Assembly: GCA_949318235.1 (NCBI GenBank) | Contig: OX439133.1 | Location: 12,483,646 to 12,547,645 of the forward strand | DNA from: Ecdyonurus torrentis | Lineage: Eukaryota > Arthropoda > Insecta > Ephemeroptera > Heptageniidae | DNA: 64,000 nucleotides | Direction of reading: 5' to 3' | Part shown: positions 57,446 through 64,000 of the stretch, in pieces | Layout of the letters: every line of letters begins with the position of its first letter | How positions within the stretch are numbered: position 1 is the stretch's first letter | Notes under the pieces: generated by a model | Databases searched by the model: none | Seen by the model: the letters and a program-made list of their open reading frames with translations, nothing else | Told to the model about the DNA's origin: nothing | Translations under genes and position numbers: made by a program

Positions 57446-57737
57446 AGGGTGTATACACAGGACGTCATACTGAATGCGCTTCGACGCCATACTGGATCAA
57501 TGAACAACATTACTCAGCATAAGACAAACTACGCTTTTGGCTACTTTCTTTGTGAAATCTGCAATTTTTTTAGTTATAATAATTTTTATTTGCATACTTG
57601 AGATACAGCATCAATGCTCTCAAAAATATTGCATTTAGTGTTTTTAAATTGACAAAATGAGTCATTTTCCTATGCGGCCCATGTTACTGAGTGATCCAAC
57701 ATGACATCGACTTTTAATATGAATGCATACACCCTAT
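57446..57737 (+). mobile_element. Family C MITE, copy 5
   Basis: Begins GGGTGTATACACAGGACGTC and ends GAATGCATACACCCTA, giving terminal inverted repeats GGGTGTATGC/GCATACACCC. Contains ACTGAATGCGCTTCGACGCC, CAGCATAAGACAAAC and ACAGCATCAATGCTCTC. CRE octamer changed to GGACGTCA. Confidence 0.8.
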
Positions 57738-58375
57738 ATAACTCGAGTACATACTCAATACGAGTACAAGACACTATAATACATAGTATGTATCAAGATA
57801 TTAGATTGCAGCTTCATCATGCAGTATGTCACTATGATTACATTGCAGTGTATTTAACATTGTATTATATAGTCAGCTGTTTGCTTATAGCAATGTATAA
57901 AAAGGTCAAGGCTATTTTTGATCAAAAAGGTCAATAATATAATATATATTTATATCATTATGTAAATTGAAGAATATCAAGTTACATTTTACAATTAAGA
58001 AAAACAGTGTAATTATTGGATTTGCATAATTATTAGTTATATTCATGATAGTTTTAATGATCGAACACACGTATAATTATACTGTATTTTATTACTGTTA
58101 AATGGTATATTCATTCATTCATTCATTCATTTTTAATAGAAGTGAATTCCATAGTTGATTTAACATTTTCCTTTTTTTATTATTTTTAATTATTAATATT
58201 TAATTTACATTGTTTTGTGTATATAGTCGTTTTTATAAGCAAGGACGTCATATAAAAGCATCCCTTGTAGATGACCAGGATAACTTTAGTTTGCATTATC
58301 ATCCAAAGACATTGTCTATTTCAAATGGCAGAGTTCTTTATTAAATGAGCGATTCTTTAAGAATAATCGTAGTCA

Positions 58376-58410
<35 letters not shown>

Positions 58411-59089
58411 ATTAGTATTATATGGGAATAACATGTATTTAAAGAAGAGTTTTGCGTCAACTGAAATCTCCATCTGATTGCATTGAATGGCCATATAAGC
58501 CAATAGAAATTTATTTGTAAGTAAAATGACTAAGATCCCTGATATTGCATACCATACGATACATAATTTTCTACTACCTTATGGGCACTGCAGTATTACT
58601 ATCATTGCCTTAAAATTTAAAAGAAATCACGTTAAATATCATTAAAATTTCTACAACCTATAATACATTTATTTTTTTGTCTCTTTGACTTTTTTTACAC
58701 TAAAACACACAAAAGTTAAATTACTAGTGTTAAAAAGTTTGATTGACAGTCTTTAACAGTCACGTATATAACTTGCCAGCATCTGTTGTATAGACATGTC
58801 ACGTTTACAGTAAACATTGCAATAATTACTGACACGTGTTACCATATACCAACCATTAGTATTATTGTGCCATATCAATAAATATAATATAATTGTTATA
58901 TAAATATCAATTCAAAAAAATTGTAATTTGTATTTTTTTTAAATTACATCATATAAAACAAACATGAAATAACATCTCTCTCTCTCTCTCTCTAATAAAA
59001 TCTGTCATTTTAAAGCGGACAAAAAGAGGAATATTTATCACATAAAAATTAAAGATACATACATGGACAAAAAATTACAAAAATAAATG
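57738..59089. other. A+T-rich DNA, nothing firm
   Basis: (ATTC)5 at about 58110-58131, poly(A) at about 58380-58407, TC at 58976-58993. GGACGTCATATAAAAGC at 58243-58259 joins a CRE-like word to a TATA-like word, but no transcript start or gene follows that I can see. Confidence 0.65.
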
Positions 59090-59450
59090 ATACGTAATGA
59101 GTATGCTACGAGTACTATAGCTCATTTTCAGCTGCATTTTTTTTTTTTTTTTTTTGTAAAATAATTTATGCAATAATGTATAAAAACTCTGTTAATATAC
59201 ATTCACAAACTTTTATATATATGTATATACTTTTTATTTTATTTTTTTTTTTTTTTAATGGAAATAATTATTTTGCTATGCGCAAAGTTATAATAACATA
59301 ACAAAATAAATAAATATGTGAATGCAACTTTCTATATAATTATTATGGTAGCTTAATTATCCTGTTCAGCTTAGCAACATTTATGCTATAATGACATAAA
59401 TGCAGCATAATGTAAGTTACGTAAATTATTATTTTCGTGTACGATTGTTA
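59090..59450 (-). mobile_element. Family B copies, fragmented
   Basis: 59090-59175 has TACGTAATGAGTATGCTACG and AGCTCATTTTCAGCTGCA, shared with 46175-46195. 59340-59450 has AGCAACATTTATGCTATAA, TGACATAAATGCAGCATAA and TTACGTAAAT, the reverse complement of the left end at 45427 and 35389. A poly(T) and unrelated DNA lie between. Confidence 0.5.
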
Positions 59451-59715
59451 TTATTAGTGATTGTGATTAAGTTTTTGCAACAGTTTGTATAAAAAAAAAG
59501 TTAAATAATTTTTGAGTACACACGATTGTGATAATATACGTTTTGATATTTAAATTCAGAGCATGTTATTCTCATAAGATTTACATTACAAATTTAGCGT
59601 ACATTTTTGGAATGGTAAAATTATATTACCATAATCATGCATTATACACAATTATACTAAAATAACAATTATTGTTTACATCAATTAATAATATCTAGGA
59701 AAAAAAAAACACTTT

Positions 59716-60530
<815 letters not shown>

Positions 60531-60713
60531 CTCGAGGGGCGTGTAAGCGGATACAGGAAATATGCATCATCTACCCAATCAATTTGTCTACAAAATAGTA
60601 CATCGATAACCTGTACGACAATTTTTTTTTCCATTATCATAATATGTATAAGGATTAAGGAGCCATTAGCATTATATAAGGAGCAAATATAAAAGTCTGT
60701 TTTAGTTTAATAC

Positions 60714-60742
60714 TACTTATCGGCAAAAGAGGAGTTTGCCAC

Positions 60743-60776
<34 letters not shown>

Positions 60777-60850
60777 CCTGTAAATTTGAGGGGGAGTTTC
60801 TCGCAGATTGCGTGGAAAAAAAAATCCTTATCTGCCGATAACTACAGCCT
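60714..60850. mobile_element. Small putative MITE with TTATCGGC ends
   Basis: ACTTATCGGCAAAAGAGGA at the left and TCCTTATCTGCCGATAACT at the right are imperfect inverted repeats. GCCACG + poly(T) inside mirrors GCGTGG + poly(A). Total about 135 bp with an internal poly(T) of about 32. Confidence 0.5.
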
Positions 60851-61684
60851 ACCGATAACTACTGTATAGTCCAATTACGAATAGAGAATACAGTATAAAA
60901 TGTTTGTATGAACACAATAATTGTTTTTACTTAATTTCAAAACTGTAATCTACCTACAACTTTTTTTTATCACATTTATTTTGAGATTGAAATCTTTAAA
61001 TTGAATTGGTTTTATACGCAAGTAAATTAAATAATACTTTTTAATTGCAACAGCAGTGCACTGGACATTTTATAGAAAACCCCTTAATTTTGTATCAGAG
61101 CAAAGTAACTTTGATCTAGAACATAAAATTGAGACAAAATAGATTACACTTCACAGTATTTTCTATAGATTGCTATACAGCATTGTGATTAATATAACAA
61201 TTATTTTGAGAGTTTCGTATATTTATGTTATAATAAATAATTACTAATTCATATATATGTATGAATGTTACATTATATTTCAATGACATAAATAATTATG
61301 TTGTAAATAATAATTATTATATGTTATGTACATACAGTACATACTGTACACTGTAACTAAATCAATTTTAACAATACAGAGCATAAATTACATTGTTATA
61401 TAATGTACGCGTATACGCATGTTATTTGAAATTAAGCATAATATAATTATGTATTTTCGTCTGTTAATATGAATTTATGAAATGTTTTTTCATATATGAA
61501 TATTTCCTGCATGTATCTGATATTTTTATGCTTGTAATGTGTATACCTTTAATTTATTGGACATATGTCTGTATTTGGAAACAACAATGAATCAAATCAA
61601 AGAGAGTGCAATATAACAGTAAACTGTGTTTTCTGCACAATTTTTTTTTTTTTAATTATTATTATTATTATTTTTTTTTTTTGC
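60851..61684. other. A+T-rich DNA with weak family B similarity
   Basis: Words at 61170-61465 (AGCATAATATAATTATGTATTTTCGTC) recall family B ends. No gene recognised. Confidence 0.5.
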
Positions 61685-61830
61685 CACGATGACATCATGC
61701 TGAGATGATATTTATCAGAAAAAGTTGTGCTGGTTGCATAAGTTGGAATATTTTCCATACCTTTCTGTGCAGAGTTTTAAATTTATGTTATTTTAGCAAG
61801 TCCCATCTCGTGATTTGTAAAGAAAGGAAG
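61685..61830 (+). mobile_element. Family A relic, partial
   Basis: GATGACATCATGC, TTATCAGAAAAAGTTGTGC, GGTTGCATAAGTTGGA, TTTATGTTATTTTAGCAAGTCCCATC and GTGATTTGTAAAG (in pieces) follow the order of the right half of family A with many changes. It sits directly before copy 6. Confidence 0.45.
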
Positions 61831-61844
61831 AAAAAAAAATGTTG

Positions 61845-62180
61845 TTAAAGCCATAGACCACATAAAACAACATGTGCTTTTTAGTGAATAAACACGAAAT
61901 GGGATCTTCAAAACTATGATGACAATTTCTACCAGAATGTTAATGTAGCCCCACGAGAGAGCGTAAAAATACTGTAAAGTATGCAATTTGTGTGAAAATT
62001 CATGTTTATGACGTCAGAAACATGCAAAAATTAGTTTGAAAATGTTGTGCGGGTTGCATAAATCGATCACTGCTACGGGGCTACTGTTGGGTTTTGAGAC
62101 CAACTAATGTTATTTATGTAAATCCCATCAAGTGTTTTGTGATATAAATGCTTATGTTTTTCTCTGGTGTATTTCTTTAA
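61845..62180 (+). mobile_element. Family A MITE, copy 6, both TTAA ends present
   Basis: TTAA at 61845-61848 and 62177-62180 with inverted ends AGCCATAGACCACAT and CTCTGGTGTATTTC. Core blocks as in copies 3 and 4, TGACGTCA at 62009-62016, with a short deletion at GCATAAATCGATCACTGC. About 336 bp. The overlapping 67-codon minus-strand frame is not conserved in the other copies. Confidence 0.87.
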
Positions 62181-62834
62181 GCATAAAGGATGTAATATTT
62201 ATTCTACAAACAACTGAATTTAACTTCATTGATTTCAATTATATAAAAAGAATGCTTTCAAAAAAATGTGTCCACTTTACATAATTTTGATATATAATTA
62301 AAATAACGAAAGAAAAATAATGCAATTAATTAAATATTTACGATAAAACATAATGATAATAATTCAATTTATAAAACTTGAAATATTTCAACAAAAATTC
62401 CCCATGCTGGATACATTATTCAAATTATTTTTAAAAAAATAATAATACTCGAAATGTGAATGAGAAATAATGTATAAAAAAAATACTTATTCTCTCTATA
62501 TACAGGCTAGACTAAATAATTAAAATAAAAATTATATATAAATATATATATTATATAAAATATGTATATATTTATAGAGGTGGATGTGAACATTTCATTT
62601 ATGTTTTAATAAAAACTAATTACATGAAGGCCCGGATCATTGATTTTAATTTTAAATGAAAAGTTATGTAATATTTTTTTATTGTATATAATATTTAGTC
62701 TACATGGATATAGGTAAAAAAAAAAGGTGATAATAAAAAGAAAATGTAATACATACATATTATATAATTGCATTTTTTACAATTATTATATTATATAATT
62801 GTATTGTGTAAAATTAGAAAGAATAATCCGGGTC

Positions 62835-62865
<31 letters not shown>

Positions 62866-64000
62866 ACAAAATAATTTTATTTTTCTAACTTTTGTATCAT
62901 GATCTATAATATATTATTATGTATAATGCAAATTTGTTCACATAATTTAAATTTGTATAAAGGTAATTTTAAATTTGATTTTTGAGTCCTGTAAAGAGAA
63001 GTACTTTATTTATTATTATATCATTATTTGTCTAAATGGAGTTTTTGATTGGTATAAAGCAAAATCTGTAAGTTAATTTTAAATCAACTTTCTGTGTTAA
63101 TATTAATATTTAAATAATTATGTTTCATTTTTTAGTGGAGGGAAGAAATACAATTGTTGTAATAAATTAAGCAAGCTATTTTATATGGATTGTCATTTTT
63201 TTTTTTTTTTTTTTTTTTCTTATAATAATTATTGTATTTACTTTAGAAAATTTACTCACAGAATGTTACGAAAAAAAATAGCACATTTTATTTGTTCGTA
63301 TTATTGCATATCGCATGCTTTGAAAGACTAAACGCCTCACCCTTTTGAAGAAAATATATTATATAGTTTTAACATAGTATATTTTTAAATTATTATACAC
63401 AGAGAGAAATTTACTAACTAAATCAACTCATTTTATTGAATTGAGTATTTTTAGGTTCTTGTGACTCAATCCACTATTTTCTATATAGGAATTGATATAA
63501 TATTTATATATAAATATTATAAAAAAAAAATCCAAATATTTTTATAAATTGATAACACATGCAGTAAAAATTGTAAAATGTAAAATAGTTCCTCTAAAAA
63601 GAAAAAAAAAATGAATAAAACGAAATGTTATTAAAACAATTATTCAGTGATTAAAGAAAGGCCTCTATATAAAAGTTGAGCTCATTGAAAAACAATTAAA
63701 ACCACAGACAAAATGTATGCGGAATTTTTTTTCCTTCTTATACAACATCACAATTGATAATAATAAATGATGATTAAACACATACAATGTTATACAATTT
63801 TAAGACAATAAAGTCATATAAAATTACATTTTATATGAAATCTTTATCTCTGGATGTTGATAAAATTTAAGACAATTGCAAATTCTGATAATAAAATTGA
63901 TAGTTTTTATCACAGTTTTTAAATGTATGATGTTTTTAAATATAGTACATAGCACTCTAAATTAAATTGTATTAAAAATATATTTATTTTACTTTTTACA
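62181..64000. other. A+T-rich DNA, nothing recognised
   Basis: Poly(T) at about 62836-62860 and 63197-63218. No gene or repeat family recognised to the window end. Confidence 0.75.

Overview
The window is strongly A+T-rich, non-coding animal DNA. I find no protein-coding gene, rRNA or tRNA gene that I would defend. Every long open frame is either a translated simple repeat (LSLSLS, RERERE, YIYIYI, SILFY, runs of K or F) or a short chance frame. No reverse transcriptase, transposase or other conserved domain is recognisable. There are no bacterial operons, ribosome binding sites or CRISPR arrays.

Three layers fill the window. (1) Simple repeats: about two dozen (GA)n/(TC)n tracts, seven (AT)n tracts of up to about 240 bp, one (AGAAT)n array of about 350 bp, and several dozen A or T homopolymers of 20-64 bp. 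(2) Short non-autonomous mobile elements without coding capacity, mostly MITE-like or foldback. I grouped them by eye into families A, B, C, D, G, H, I, L, M and N plus single palindromes. Family A (about 340 bp) and family G have TTAA at their ends and share the outer motif TTAAAGGCATAGACCA. Family C (five copies) has GGGTGTATGC-type ends and family I has TATAGACC ends. Family D is inserted inside a copy of C. A near-perfect 549-bp palindrome lies at 18286-18834. (3) Retroposon traces: a 5S-rRNA-related SINE on the minus strand at about 2124-2419, and a 176-bp insertion at 51720-51895 with a 6-bp target duplication inside a family A copy.

Organism: an invertebrate metazoan with a very simple-repeat-rich, low-GC genome. 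Decapod crustaceans and some cephalopods have comparable (GA)n/(AT)n density, and several arthropod and flatworm lineages are this A+T-rich. The sequence alone does not settle the phylum.

The window is either intergenic or part of a giant intron. Two minus-strand sites favour the intron view. At 14700/14699 and 57395/57394 a pyrimidine-rich 3' splice site is fused directly to a 5' splice site (CAG|GTAAG), and each is followed 55-65 nt later by GTGAGT. That is the layout of recursive-splicing ratchet points. The other notable pattern is the octamer TGACGTCA (CRE/ATF site). I count 15 exact copies, most of them inside MITEs of at least four unrelated families.
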